Notes: generated by a model from the sequence alone, not told the origin. Counted from the stretch's first letter, positions 18,287-27,760 are shown. The stretch: 64,000 bases of DNA from Microbacterium proteolyticum (GCF_029639405.1 NZ_CP121274.1:62001-126000); one strand, 5' to 3'. Numbers and translations: made by a program.

Positions 18287-19645
18287 TCAGCCCTTCTGGG
18301 TGTTCTCTTCGCCCACGATGCCGATGACGGCCTGGTCGTAGGCGGCGGCCGCGTCGTCGACGCTGGACTGGCCGGTCATGACCGCTTCCATCGCGACCTG
18401 GATCTGGTTGGAGATCTTGTCGTAGTCCTCGGTCGCGGGACGGAAGTGGGTGGTGTCCACGAAGCTCGAGAACGTCTTGAAGCTCGGGTTGGCGTCGAGG
18501 TACTCGCTCGACTCGGCCACGTCGGCGCGGACGGCGATCTGGCTGTTGTCGATGTTGTACGCCGTGGCGTTGTCCTTGTTCACCGCGGTGGACAGGAAGT
18601 CCCACGCAGCATCCGCGTTCTTGGTGTTCTTGCCGATCGCGAGCGTCCATCCGCCCGACATGCTGGTCGTGCCGGGCGCCTGACCGTCCTGCGTCGGCAT
18701 CGCGGCGATGCCGAGGGTGTCGCTCCACGCGGGCCATGCCGCTGTGCCGCCGTCGACCCACGCCGCCGACTGCCACGAGCCGTCGAGGGCGATGGCCAGC
18801 TTGCTGGAGGGCAGCCAGTCGGCGGTCACGCTGGTGAAGATGTTGGGGTCGAGCGCCTGCTGCAGGGACGGGCCGAGGCCGCCCTGGTAGACGTCGCTGA
18901 CGAACTGCAGCGAGTCCTTGAAGCCCTGGCTGCCGACGACCCACTTCTTGCTCGAGGTGTCGTAGAGGGTGTCCTCGGTGCCGTACAGGAGCATCTCCAG
19001 ACCCTGCATGGATGCCGCCTCACCGGCGGTCTTGCCCGAGTAGACGTTGATCGGGATGACGTCCGGGTCGGCGGCCTTGACCTTCTCTGCGGCCGAGAGC
19101 ACGTCGGCCCAGGTCTTGGGCTGCCACGGCACCGAGATGCCCGCCTTGGCGAAGATCTCCTTGTTGTACCAGAGGCCGCGCGTGTCGGTGCCGAGCGAGA
19201 CGCCGTAGGTCTTGCCGTCGGGGCCGAGGCCGGCCTGCTTGGCGCCCTCGGCGAACTGCGACCAGTCGTCCCACTTCGCGAGGTAGTCGTCCAGCGGCAG
19301 CAGGTAACCCGCGGCGGCGTCGGACTGGATCTTGAACGTGTCTTCGTACTGCACGTCCGGGGCGGTGCTGGCCGACTTGTTCATCAGCGCGAGCTTCGTG
19401 TAGTAGTCGGCGCCCTCGGCCTGGATCGGGACGAGCTCGACGGTCACGCCCTTGTGCGCCGCCTCGTACTCCTTCTTGGCGTTCTCCATCAGCGTCTGCA
19501 TCTGGTTGAAGGTGGCCGTGGTCTGGTACGCGACACGGATGGTGTTCGCGTCGCCGGAATCACCGCTGCCGCCGGAGCAGCCGGCCAGCGCCACGGTCAG
19601 GGCGGTGGCGGTCAGAAGACCGGTCGCCATCGTCAGTTTCTTCAT
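18287..19645 (-). CDS. Extracellular sugar-binding lipoprotein of the ABC importer
   Basis: 452 aa. Signal peptide MKKLTMATGLLTATALTVALAGC ends in a lipobox (LAGC), so Cys is lipidated and the protein is tethered outside the membrane. The mature part begins with a Gly/Ser linker and has the family-1 solute-binding fold; NVYSGKTAGEAASMQGLEML and GSWQSAAWVDGG are ligand-cleft-type segments. It is first of the transport genes, read from a recognisable promoter, and is followed closely by the two permeases and GH38 mannosidase. Confidence 0.95.
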   Translation of the reverse strand: MKKLTMATGLLTATALTVALAGCSGGSGDSGDANTIRVAYQTTATFNQMQTLMENAKKEYEAAHKGVTVELVPIQAEGADYYTKLALMNKSASTAPDVQYEDTFKIQSDAAAGYLLPLDDYLAKWDDWSQFAEGAKQAGLGPDGKTYGVSLGTDTRGLWYNKEIFAKAGISVPWQPKTWADVLSAAEKVKAADPDVIPINVYSGKTAGEAASMQGLEMLLYGTEDTLYDTSSKKWVVGSQGFKDSLQFVSDVYQGGLGPSLQQALDPNIFTSVTADWLPSSKLAIALDGSWQSAAWVDGGTAAWPAWSDTLGIAAMPTQDGQAPGTTSMSGGWTLAIGKNTKNADAAWDFLSTAVNKDNATAYNIDNSQIAVRADVAESSEYLDANPSFKTFSSFVDTTHFRPATEDYDKISNQIQVAMEAVMTGQSSVDDAAAAYDQAVIGIVGEENTQKG

Positions 19646-19688
19646 GGAAGCTCCCTTGCTCGGGTGGAGACACGCGTCGCCAGAACCT

Positions 19689-19717
19689 TTTATAAATCAA
19701 ATGGACTAATTCGGCAA
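19689..19717 (-). promoter_or_regulatory. Promoter of the ABC importer/mannosidase operon
   Basis: On the minus strand TTGCCG (-35, 19712-19717) and TATAAA (-10, 19689-19694) are 17 bp apart in an unusually AT-rich patch, 44 bp upstream of the binding-protein start. The AT-rich spacer (AATTAGTCCATTTGAT) is a likely site for the ROK repressor encoded immediately upstream; this is inferred. Confidence 0.6.
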
Positions 19718-19752
19718 GTCTTTCCCCCTCGAACGCGATAACGAATCGGAAA

Positions 19753-19768
19753 CGGCCCTCGAGGGCCG
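19753..19768 (-). terminator. Probable terminator after the ROK repressor
   Basis: CGGCCCTCGAGGGCCG is a perfect 16-bp palindrome immediately after the ROK regulator stop and is followed by TTT on the minus strand. It probably reduces read-through into the importer genes, which have their own promoter. Confidence 0.5.
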
Positions 19769-19769
19769 G

Positions 19770-20972
19770 TCAGAGAGCGATCATCATGCGGGCCGGACGC
19801 GCGGCGAACGCCCCGTCGAGCATCAGACACGCGGCGCCCACGGCCGCGACGTCGGCACCCACGATCGAGCGGCGCACGGCGATCGCCCGGGTCGCCGTCG
19901 ACGCCGGGTCCCCCGCCACACGAGCGGCGACCGTGTCTGCCAGGACACCCGCGAGGCGCTCCCACACGGGTCCGCCCAGCACGACCTCATCGACGTCGAG
20001 AAGGTTGTTCGCCACCACCAGAGCCCGCGCGATGCGCTCCCCCGCCCGGCGCAGCACCGCGAGTGTCTCCGGTCGCCCGGCCGCGGCATCCCGGACCAAA
20101 CGATCGACCTCCGCGCGCGAATCCCCCGCCGGCTCGTTGTATCCCGCCTCGGCCGTCAGCGTGCGCGGCTCGATCGAGACACCGAGACAACCGCGCGACC
20201 CGCACCCGCACATCGGCCCCAGCGGGTCGACGACGATGTGGGCGATGCCGCCGGCGTTGCTCGTGCGCCCGCGCACCGGGGCGCCGGCCACGGCGATGCC
20301 GAGTCCGACGCCCGCCCCGTAGTACAGGAACATCGCATCGTTGAGCACCGAGGATCCGTCGAACCACATCTCGCCGACCATCGCGGCGGTGACGTCCTTC
20401 TCGACGATCACCGGCAGACCGGTGATCGCCCCCAGGTCGTCGCGCACATTGACGTTGTGCCACGCCGGCAACAGCGGAGGATCGAGCAACCGCCCCCCGC
20501 GCGGGTCGAAGGGGCCCGGCGCGGCGACGCCGACCCCCAGGACGAGATCGCGATCGATGCCGGCGTCACCGACGATGTCGTCGACGGCCCTCGCCACGGC
20601 CCGGATCAGCTCGGACGCCGGAGCGGAGCCGTACGGCGCGATCTCCTCGTGCGCCACGACCGACCCCGCCATGTCGACCACGACGACCGTGTCGACGACG
20701 GGGTCCAGGTGCACTCCGACGGCGAACCGGGAGCGTGGCTCGAGCTTCAGCAGAGTCCGGGGCTTGCCCGGGCCGGAGATCACCTTGCCGGCCTCGGCGA
20801 TCAGCCCCTCCTCCGCCAGACGCCGGGTGACGTTGCTGAGGGTCTGCGCGGAGAGACCCGTCCGCGCCGACAGCTCGACGCGACTCAGCCCCTCGGGCGA
20901 GCGGCGGATGAGATCGAGCACGAGCGTCTGGTTGTACTCCCCCACCGCGGGCAGATTGGAGCCCGTCCGCAT
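19770..20972 (-). CDS. ROK-family transcriptional repressor
   Basis: 400 aa. An N-terminal helix-turn-helix (residues ~15-65, with LSRVELSARTGLSAQTLSN) is fused to a sugar-kinase-like ROK domain, the XylR/NagC layout. The zinc motif CGCGSRGC is present, preceded by GGIAHIVVDPLGP. It lies between a ROK kinase gene and the ABC/GH38 genes on the same strand, so it is the probable sugar-responsive repressor of that system. The effector is unknown; a mannose or GlcNAc derivative is plausible. Confidence 0.9.
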   Translation of the reverse strand: MRTGSNLPAVGEYNQTLVLDLIRRSPEGLSRVELSARTGLSAQTLSNVTRRLAEEGLIAEAGKVISGPGKPRTLLKLEPRSRFAVGVHLDPVVDTVVVVDMAGSVVAHEEIAPYGSAPASELIRAVARAVDDIVGDAGIDRDLVLGVGVAAPGPFDPRGGRLLDPPLLPAWHNVNVRDDLGAITGLPVIVEKDVTAAMVGEMWFDGSSVLNDAMFLYYGAGVGLGIAVAGAPVRGRTSNAGGIAHIVVDPLGPMCGCGSRGCLGVSIEPRTLTAEAGYNEPAGDSRAEVDRLVRDAAAGRPETLAVLRRAGERIARALVVANNLLDVDEVVLGGPVWERLAGVLADTVAARVAGDPASTATRAIAVRRSIVGADVAAVGAACLMLDGAFAARPARMMIAL

Positions 20973-21050
20973 GACATCCCCGCTCTCGAATCCGTCGGCC
21001 GCGACGCGGTCCTGTGCTCAGGTTACGCCGACGGGGTCCGCCTCGCCGCG

Positions 21051-21959
21051 TCAGGTCCGCAGCGCGAGGGCGGCCGCCCCCAGCAGGGGCCCGTCCCCGT
21101 CGAGCCCCGACGGCACGACGCGGCAACGACGGGCGTACGCGTGGACGGATGCCGCGGCGGCGGCGGCGGCGACCCGGGCTACGTAATCCTCGGCGACGTG
21201 CGAGAAGCCGCCGGCGATCGCGACGGCCTCCAGGTCGCACAGCGTCGCGGCGGCGGCGATCGCCTGTCCCACCGCGGTCGCGGAGCGCCGGACGGCCGCG
21301 ACGGCGACCTCATCGCCGGCACGGTACGAGGCAGCCAGGTCGAGTCCCGTCTCGCCGACCCACCCCTGCGCCCGCGCCCACGCGACCGATCCGGGACCGG
21401 CGGCGACGGCCTCGAGCGTCGCGGCGGCGGGGTCACCGTCGATGGTCCGCACGAAAGTCTGACCCAGGTGTCCGGCGTTGCCCGAGGCTCCCGAGATGGC
21501 CCGGCCGCCGAGGATCAACCCTCCCCCGACGCCGGTGGACACCACGATCGCCATCGCGTTCTCGGTGCCCACCAGCGCACCGCGCCAGTGCTCGGCGAGG
21601 GCGATGCAGGTCCCGTCGAGCGCCAGGGTCAGCGGCCCGTCCACGAGCCCGCCGAGCACCTCGTCGATCGCGAGACCCGCGGCCTGCGGGAGGTTCAACG
21701 GCGACACCGACCCCGCCGGGAGATCGACGGGCCCGGCGCTTCCCACGCCGATGGCCGCGACGCGCACGTCCGGCACCGCGGCGAGGGCTTCGACGGCGGC
21801 GGCGCGGATGTTCGCCGCGATGCCCTCGCGGGGGGTGTCGCGACCGGTGGGGCGGCGCGCGACGCTCGCGCGCAGCACCTCCCCCTCGGCGGTGACGACG
21901 GCGGCATCCACCTTGGTCCCGCCGATGTCGACGGCGAGAACGGGGGCGGCAGGGGACAT
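21051..21959 (-). CDS. ROK-family sugar kinase
   Basis: 302 aa from ATG 21959. N-terminal ATP-binding signature LAVDIGGTKVDAAVV, a substrate-binding segment LDGTCIALAEHWRG, and STGVGGGLILGGRAI. Unlike most ROK kinases it has no CxCGxxGC zinc cluster: GNAGHLGQTFV runs straight into an acidic stretch. Glucose, mannose and GlcNAc are the usual substrates; with the mannosidase operon 78 bp downstream through the ROK repressor, mannose is a reasonable guess. Loss of the zinc site is known in some members, so activity cannot be ruled out. Confidence 0.85.
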   Translation of the reverse strand: MSPAAPVLAVDIGGTKVDAAVVTAEGEVLRASVARRPTGRDTPREGIAANIRAAAVEALAAVPDVRVAAIGVGSAGPVDLPAGSVSPLNLPQAAGLAIDEVLGGLVDGPLTLALDGTCIALAEHWRGALVGTENAMAIVVSTGVGGGLILGGRAISGASGNAGHLGQTFVRTIDGDPAAATLEAVAAGPGSVAWARAQGWVGETGLDLAASYRAGDEVAVAAVRRSATAVGQAIAAAATLCDLEAVAIAGGFSHVAEDYVARVAAAAAAASVHAYARRCRVVPSGLDGDGPLLGAAALALRT

Positions 21960-22171
21960 CGCGGGCTCCTCGGTTCGGGCGGCACCGCACGGGAGATACG
22001 GGCGCACGCGCCCGTGCGGTGCGGGCGACGAAGCCCGATCCTAGGGCCACGACGATCCGCATACGCACCTGAGCACCTGCCGTATTCCGGCCCGGGGCTC
22101 GTTCGCGCAGGTTACGATCAGGTCACGGCGGCCACGACGCTCCTCCGCCGCGATGCGACACGAGGGATGCC

Positions 22172-23218
22172 ATGGACGAGACGGTGACGCCCGAGGCGGC
22201 CCCGCGGCTGCGCCGCCCCGACCTCCAACCGCTGAGGCCGGAACCCGACGAGGCGTTGGACGCCACGTCGTTCGCCCGGCTCACCGAGCGCATCGTCGCG
22301 TCGATGTCACGGGTCATCGACGGCAAGCCCGACGCGGTCCGCGCCGCGCTTATCGCTCTCCTCGCCGAGGGGCACCTCCTCATCGAGGACGTCCCCGGTG
22401 TCGGCAAGACCATGCTCGCGCGGGCCCTGGCCGCCACGATCGACGCCGACGTGCGCCGCATCCAGTTCACGCCCGATCTGCTGCCCGGCGACATCACCGG
22501 CGTCTCGGTCTTCAACCCGGTCGAGCGGCGTTTCGACTTCACTCCGGGGGCGGTGTTCGCGCACATCGTGATCGCCGACGAGATCAACCGCTCGTCGCCC
22601 AAGACGCAGTCCTCGCTCCTGGAGGCGATGGAGGAACGGCAGGTCACGGTCGATGGGCGGACGCACGTTCTGCCGTCTCCCTTCCTCGTCGTGGCCACCC
22701 AGAACCCGCTCGAGATGGAGGGCACGTACGCCCTTCCCGAGGCGCAGCGCGACCGCTTCCTGCTGCGGATCTCGATGGGGTACCCGGATGCCGCGGCCGA
22801 GACGCTCATGCTGCGCCAGCGCGACACCGTGAACCCGCTCGACGCGCTAACCCCCGTCGTCTCCGCTCGGCAGGTCACCGCGATGATCGCCTGGGCGCGC
22901 GGCGTGCACGTGGCCCCCGCGCTCGAGGAGTACGCCGTGGCCCTGGCCCAGGCCACCCGCAGCCACCCCGACATCCGCCTCGGAGCGAGCCCGCGGGCCA
23001 CCCTGCAGCTGGTCCGCGCGGCGAAGGTGCGGGCCGCGCTCGACGGCCGCGCGTACGTCATCCCGGACGATCTCACCGCGCTCCTCGGCCCGGTCTTCGC
23101 GCACCGCGTGATCGCGAACCGCTCGGCCGCCGGCGGGCGTGCGGGGGCGGTGGTCGTGGCCGACGCGCTCGAGCGGATCGCCGCGAGCGTGCGCGTGCCG
23201 CTGGCTCAGCGGGCGTGA
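22172..23218 (+). CDS. MoxR-family AAA+ ATPase
   Basis: 348-aa ATPase thought to act as a chaperone maturing partner proteins. Walker A is DVPGVGKTML, Walker B is IVIADEINR, and the sensor region ATQNPLEMEGTYALPEAQ is diagnostic of MoxR. It heads a plus-strand unit with a DUF58 protein 7 bp downstream and a transglutaminase-like membrane protein after that, the widespread MoxR-DUF58-TgpA arrangement. It is divergent from the ROK kinase gene. Confidence 0.95.
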   Translation: MDETVTPEAAPRLRRPDLQPLRPEPDEALDATSFARLTERIVASMSRVIDGKPDAVRAALIALLAEGHLLIEDVPGVGKTMLARALAATIDADVRRIQFTPDLLPGDITGVSVFNPVERRFDFTPGAVFAHIVIADEINRSSPKTQSSLLEAMEERQVTVDGRTHVLPSPFLVVATQNPLEMEGTYALPEAQRDRFLLRISMGYPDAAAETLMLRQRDTVNPLDALTPVVSARQVTAMIAWARGVHVAPALEEYAVALAQATRSHPDIRLGASPRATLQLVRAAKVRAALDGRAYVIPDDLTALLGPVFAHRVIANRSAAGGRAGAVVVADALERIAASVRVPLAQRA

Positions 23219-23225
23219 GCACGTC

Positions 23226-24473
23226 GTGAGGGAACGCTGGCCGCTGACCCTGCGGGGAACCGGTGCCCTCGCCCTCGCCGTGATCGCGCTGTTCGTCGCG
23301 CAGCGCGCGGCGATCCCCGAACTGCTGTACTTCGGCGTGCTGATGCTCGTGCTCGTGCTGTGCGCGGCGGCCAGTGCTCTGGTGGTCCGCGCGACCGGCG
23401 AGGTCGTCCGGTCCGCCACGCCCGAGGTGGTCGAGGTGGGCGGGCTCGCCGAGGTGCAGCTGTCGGTACGGGTGAGCACCGCGCTTCCGACGCTCCCGGG
23501 GCGATGGTCGGACGCTCTGCCCGCGGGCTTGGATGGCCGAGCGGACGGCGCGTTCCCCGCCAGCGCGTCGACCCTGCGGCGCACGGGAGCTCCCGTACGG
23601 CTCCGCTACGAAGTGCGCGGTGCGGTGCGCGGCATCCATTCGGTCGGTCCGCTGCGGGTGTCGACGACGGATCCGTTCGGGCTGATCCGCCGGCGCTTCG
23701 CCGTCGGCGCGGCCAGCGCGGTGACCGTCGCCCCCACGATCGTCGAACTCACGCCGCTGCCCTCCTCGACCGGGGAGGCCGGCGGGACGCGGCAGAGTTC
23801 GGCCCTGCAGCTCGGTCAGGGGGCGGACAACCTCGTGGCGCGCCCCTACGCCCCCGGCGATTCGATGCGGCGCATCCATTGGCGGGCGACGGCCCACCGC
23901 GACACCCTCATGGTGCGCCAGGAGGAACAGGAATCCAGCCCCGCCGCGACGATTGTCCTCGATCGCGCGCTGTCGCGCTGGTCGCCCGCGGCCGCCGACG
24001 GGCCGGGCCGGGACCGCGCGTTCGAGACCGCGGTCTCGGTGTGCGTCTCGGCGGTGGCGCGCCTCGTGCACGAGGGCTACACGGTCGACGTGATCGACAG
24101 CGACGGCGAACTCCTGGCCGACCCCGTCGACGGCGGAGAGGATGCCGAGGCCCGCGGCCTCGCGGCCTCGTTCGCGACCCTGCGCGCCCGCCCGGACGGC
24201 CCGTCACGTCGCATCGTGCCCGCCTCGGCGTCCGCACTGGTCGGCCCGGTCGTCGTCGTCACCGGGCGGTTGGACCCGGACGATCTCCTGGCCCTGCGTG
24301 CCGCGGCCCCGCGCTCCCCGCTCGCGGTGCTGCTCACCGTGGCGGACGACGACGTCGCCCGCGACGTCCGCTCCGCGACCGGCTGGCACGCCACGGCGCT
24401 CGCGCCCGGCGGCGATGTCGCGCGGGCGTGGGACGATGCCACGCGACCCGAGGACGCCCGTGTCGGCGCCTGA
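23226..24473 (+). CDS. DUF58 membrane-anchored protein
   Basis: 415 aa from GTG 23226. Two hydrophobic helices at the N-terminus (ALALAVIALFVA and LYFGVLMLVLVLCAAASALV), then an outer beta-domain, then the DUF58 signature ARPYAPGDSMRRIHWRATA and a VWA-like C-terminal fold. DUF58 proteins travel with MoxR ATPases and transglutaminases; the biochemical role is unresolved. It ends 13 bases after the alternative ATG of the following gene, so translation may be coupled. Confidence 0.9.
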   Translation: MRERWPLTLRGTGALALAVIALFVAQRAAIPELLYFGVLMLVLVLCAAASALVVRATGEVVRSATPEVVEVGGLAEVQLSVRVSTALPTLPGRWSDALPAGLDGRADGAFPASASTLRRTGAPVRLRYEVRGAVRGIHSVGPLRVSTTDPFGLIRRRFAVGAASAVTVAPTIVELTPLPSSTGEAGGTRQSSALQLGQGADNLVARPYAPGDSMRRIHWRATAHRDTLMVRQEEQESSPAATIVLDRALSRWSPAAADGPGRDRAFETAVSVCVSAVARLVHEGYTVDVIDSDGELLADPVDGGEDAEARGLAASFATLRARPDGPSRRIVPASASALVGPVVVVTGRLDPDDLLALRAAAPRSPLAVLLTVADDDVARDVRSATGWHATALAPGGDVARAWDDATRPEDARVGA

Positions 24474-26766
24474 GGTCGGCGGCCGGACGGTGCGGCGGCG
24501 CCGCGACCTCGCCCTCCTGTCGCTCGGCGTGTTCGCCGGTATCGCCGCCGCCCTGCTGCCCGTCTTCTCCGTCATCGCGCCGGGCGCCTGGACGATCGGC
24601 GCCCTCGCCGGGGCCGCCGTGATGCTCTTGAGCGGACTGGCCGTGCGGTTCTCACGGGCGCCCGCGCTCGTGGCCACCGTCGTCGAACTCCTCGTCGGGG
24701 TCGTGTTCCTCACGGCGATCTTCGGCCGCTCCACGGCGCTGCTCGGGGCGATCCCGACGCCGGCGACCCTCGCCTCGGTCTCGACGCTGTTCGCCGGCGC
24801 CTCGGAGGAGATCCGCCTCGGCATTGCCCCGGTGGTGCCGGCCGCGGGCCTCGCGTTCGTCCTCGTGGCGGCGGTGACCGGTCTCGCCGTCGTCCTCGAT
24901 CACGTGGTCCTGACGGCGCGGATGCCGCTTCTGGCCGGGGTCGGACTCGTGGCGGTCTCTCTCATCCCGACGATCGCCATCCCCGCCGACGTCAACGTGC
25001 CCGCCGTGCTCGCCCTGGCCGCCACCGTCCTGTTCCTGCTGCGCATGGACGTGCGCTCGCGCACGCGCGCCGCGGCCCCCGCCCGCCGGACCGGTTCCCG
25101 CGTGTGGGGGGCGTCGGCGACCGCGATCGGCATCGCCGCGGTGTCGGTGCTCGTGACACTCGTGGCCGTGCCGTTCCTCCCCCAGCCCGCGCTGCGCTTC
25201 GCTTCGGGCACGGGCGCGGGTTTCGGCACCACGATCAATCCCAACCTCGAGCTCGGCAACGACCTGCGTCAACCGCGCGACATCGACGTGCTGACGCTCA
25301 CCACGACGGGAACCTCCGCGCCGTATCTCCGCGCGGTGACGCTGTCGCAGTTCGACGGGGCGGTGTGGCAGCCCGACTCGGGCGACACCGTCACCGTCCC
25401 CGGCGGAGACGCCCCGGTGTTCGATCCCGTGCAGGTCGACGGCGACATCGAGGTGGCCGATTGGACGACGACCGTCCAGGTCGGCGAGCTCGACAGCCCG
25501 TGGCTCCCGGTGCCCTACCCGGCATCCGCCGTGACCGGCCTCGAAGGCGAGTGGCTGGGGATGCCGGCCAACCGCACGATCGTGTCGCGTTCGGGTTCGT
25601 CGCGGAACCAGGACTACGAGGTTCAGGCGCTCGTTCCGCGGCCCACGCTCGAGCAGATCCGGTCGCGCGCGGTCGGCGGGGACGAGCTCGGCGACGCCGT
25701 GCGCGCCCTCCCCGCCGATGTCCCGGCGACCATCGGCGACACGGCGCGCTCGGTCACGGCCGGGGCGCAGTCGCCCTACGACGCGCTCATCGCCCTGCAG
25801 TCGTGGTTCCGCAGCAGCCAGTTCCGGTATTCGCTGGACGCCCCCGTCGAGGCCGGATTCGACGGAGCGGGCCTGGATGCCGTTGCACAGTTCCTGCAGG
25901 CGCGCACCGGTTATTGCGTGCACTTCGCCTCCGCGTTCGCCGTCATGGCGCGCACCCTCGGCATGCCCTCGCGCATCGTCGTCGGATACCTCCCCGGCAC
26001 CCGGTCGGGGTCGGTCGAGCAGACGGGCAGCGTCGAGTACACGGTCACCTCCAGCCAGCTGCACGCCTGGCCCGAGGTGTACTTCCGCGGTATCGGGTGG
26101 GTGCCGTTCGAACCCACCAACAGCCTCGGAGTCCCGACGAACTTCGCCTCCGGGAGCACCGGTGGCCAGTCCGGGTCGGCGACCACACCAGAGCAGCAGG
26201 ATGCCGCCACCCCGGGTGCGACCCGCTCCGACGCCCCGCAGCTCGGCGACCAGGACGGCACCGGATCGTCGGCTGCGGGTTCGAACACCTCGGCCGTCCA
26301 GAACCCGACGGGCCCGCTGCTCGCCGTGGGCGGAGTGGTGCTGCTCCTCCTGCTCGCGACCCCGGGGGCGATCCGGGCCTGGCGGCGACGCTCGCGTGCG
26401 ACGCTCATCCGCGAGGGTGACCCCGTGGCGGCCTGGGCCGAGATCCGCGCGGATGCGGTGGACCTCGGCATCCGTGCCCCCGATGCCGAGTCGCCGCGGG
26501 CGTTCGCCGCGCGGCTCGTCGAGGAGCACGGCGTGGATGCCGACGACATCGGGCTCGTGCGCGACGCGCTGGAGCGCGCGGTGTACGCCGAGGATGGCGT
26601 GGATCCCGCGCGGGGGCCGGCGCTGGCCGACACGGTGGAACGGATCCGCGAGCGGCTCCGTGCCGGTGCGAGCGCGACCGGCCGAGTGTGGGCGCTCGTG
26701 CTCCCCCGCTCGCTCCTGCTGCGCGGTGAGCCCGCACCGGTCGAGGCGCCCGACCCGGTCCGCTGA
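24460..26766 (+). CDS. Transglutaminase-like membrane protein (TgpA/DUF3488 type)
   Basis: 768 aa from GTG 24460, chosen for the GAGGA ribosome site just before it; ATG 24436 is possible. Six or so N-terminal membrane helices, an extracellular transglutaminase domain with Cys486 (TGYCVHFASAFAVMART), His535 (QLHAWPEVYF) and an acidic residue at Glu551 (WVPFEPT), a low-complexity linker, a further helix near 620 and a cytoplasmic C-terminal domain. The catalytic triad is intact, with Glu where many relatives have Asp. Third gene of the MoxR-DUF58-TgpA unit, likely acting on envelope proteins; substrate unknown. Confidence 0.92.
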   Translation: MSAPEVGGRTVRRRRDLALLSLGVFAGIAAALLPVFSVIAPGAWTIGALAGAAVMLLSGLAVRFSRAPALVATVVELLVGVVFLTAIFGRSTALLGAIPTPATLASVSTLFAGASEEIRLGIAPVVPAAGLAFVLVAAVTGLAVVLDHVVLTARMPLLAGVGLVAVSLIPTIAIPADVNVPAVLALAATVLFLLRMDVRSRTRAAAPARRTGSRVWGASATAIGIAAVSVLVTLVAVPFLPQPALRFASGTGAGFGTTINPNLELGNDLRQPRDIDVLTLTTTGTSAPYLRAVTLSQFDGAVWQPDSGDTVTVPGGDAPVFDPVQVDGDIEVADWTTTVQVGELDSPWLPVPYPASAVTGLEGEWLGMPANRTIVSRSGSSRNQDYEVQALVPRPTLEQIRSRAVGGDELGDAVRALPADVPATIGDTARSVTAGAQSPYDALIALQSWFRSSQFRYSLDAPVEAGFDGAGLDAVAQFLQARTGYCVHFASAFAVMARTLGMPSRIVVGYLPGTRSGSVEQTGSVEYTVTSSQLHAWPEVYFRGIGWVPFEPTNSLGVPTNFASGSTGGQSGSATTPEQQDAATPGATRSDAPQLGDQDGTGSSAAGSNTSAVQNPTGPLLAVGGVVLLLLLATPGAIRAWRRRSRATLIREGDPVAAWAEIRADAVDLGIRAPDAESPRAFAARLVEEHGVDADDIGLVRDALERAVYAEDGVDPARGPALADTVERIRERLRAGASATGRVWALVLPRSLLLRGEPAPVEAPDPVR

Positions 26767-26779
26767 CGCGGAGTCGCGC

Positions 26780-27139
26780 TCAGAGAACGCCGGCGCCCAC
26801 CCTGAGCGTCACATAGGCGGCGACGGTGAGGATCGCGGAAACAACGATTCCGACCCCGAGCACGGGCCATGGGCTGCGACCCCACGCGAGTGTCCGGACG
26901 AATGCCAGGGCGGTGGTGATGAGCCACGCCACGAGGAGCACGGGCTGCACCCCGTTGACGGCCACATCCGTGAGAACGAGATCGCAGGAACGCTGCGATC
27001 CGCATCCTGCGACCATCAGCCCGTTCAGCTGAATGAACGTCCACGCCGCGACGGACGCGAGGAGATGCAGAACAGTGCCCGGCAGCACCCCGACGGCTCG
27101 CCCGAGTCGTTGTCGTCGACCTGCGACAAGGACACTCAC
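26780..27139 (-). CDS. Small membrane protein, function unknown
   Basis: 119 aa from the GTG at 27139. Three hydrophobic segments (VLHLLASVAAWTFIQLNGL, VLLVAWLITTALAFVRTLAW, VLGVGIVVSAILTVAAYVTL). The first extracytoplasmic loop holds a Cys pair (AGCGSQRSCDLV) that could form a disulfide. It converges on the transglutaminase gene with 13 bp between stops and lies just beyond the toxin gene. I do not recognise the family. Confidence 0.65.
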   Translation of the reverse strand: MSVLVAGRRQRLGRAVGVLPGTVLHLLASVAAWTFIQLNGLMVAGCGSQRSCDLVLTDVAVNGVQPVLLVAWLITTALAFVRTLAWGRSPWPVLGVGIVVSAILTVAAYVTLRVGAGVL

Positions 27140-27162
27140 GTGAGGTCGACCCCCGTTCCTCT

Positions 27163-27435
27163 TCAGCGGTGGTAGGCGTCGCGGCGATGTACGACCGAGA
27201 CGACCTCGATGACCAGCCGTTCGTCGACGATCCGGTACAGCACGCGGTACTCCCCGCGGCGCGCCGAGTACAGCGGGGCGAGGGGCTCGCGCAGCGGCTT
27301 GCCCACTCGGCGAGGGTTCTCTCGGAGCGCGCCGAGGATGAACTCGAACGCGGCGGCCGCGATCTTCTCGGGAAGTTCCTGCGCGAGCGCGCGACGTGCC
27401 GTCCGAGTGAAGACGACCTCGTAGCCGTCGGTCAT
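27163..27435 (-). CDS. RelE/ParE-family toxin
   Basis: 90 aa, the usual size. The fold signature is clear: YEVVFTRTARRALAQEL at the N-terminus, GKPLREPLAPLYSARRGEYR in the middle, and RIVDERLVIEVVSVVHRRDAY at the C-terminus. RelE-type toxins cleave mRNA on the ribosome. The start overlaps the antitoxin stop by 4 bases (ATGA), the normal antitoxin-first arrangement. It sits beside tRNA-Ser, a common neighbourhood for acquired genes. Confidence 0.9.
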   Translation of the reverse strand: MTDGYEVVFTRTARRALAQELPEKIAAAAFEFILGALRENPRRVGKPLREPLAPLYSARRGEYRVLYRIVDERLVIEVVSVVHRRDAYHR

Positions 27436-27716
27436 GCCGTGGCGCGACCACGTGCGGCCATCGCCGCCCGCACCTCGGCGGCGGAGAACATCTCGCCCGC
27501 CTCGAGGTCGGCAAGCCCTCGCCGGATCGCATCGACCTCGTCCGGACGGCTCAAGACGTCGACCGTCTCGAGCAGCGAATCGTAGTCGTCTGCACTCAGC
27601 AGAACCGCCGCACGATCGCCGTTCCTCGTCACCTCGAAACGCTCGTGCGTCGATACCGCCGACTCGACGAGCTTCGAGAGATTGGCTCGTGCGTCGGCGA
27701 GCGAGAGGGTGGTCAT
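27432..27716 (-). CDS. Phd/YefM-family antitoxin
   Basis: 94 aa from ATG 27716. The N-terminal DNA-binding part matches the Phd/YefM fold: TLSLADARANLSKLVESAV, then RFEVTRNGDRAAVLLSADDY. The acidic C-terminal tail would wrap the toxin. A consensus TATAAT lies seven bases before the ATG, so the mRNA is probably leaderless. The product normally represses its own promoter together with the toxin. Confidence 0.9.
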   Translation of the reverse strand: MTTLSLADARANLSKLVESAVSTHERFEVTRNGDRAAVLLSADDYDSLLETVDVLSRPDEVDAIRRGLADLEAGEMFSAAEVRAAMAARGRATA

Positions 27717-27723
27717 GTACAGA

Positions 27724-27729
27724 ATTATA
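27724..27729 (-). promoter_or_regulatory. -10 box of the toxin-antitoxin operon
   Basis: A perfect TATAAT reads on the minus strand seven bases before the antitoxin ATG, predicting transcription starting at or next to the A of the start codon (leaderless). The -35 at 17-bp spacing (TTTCCT) is poor. Confidence 0.6.
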
Positions 27730-27760
27730 GCGCTCAGCAGTACACCAGGAAACAACGATG

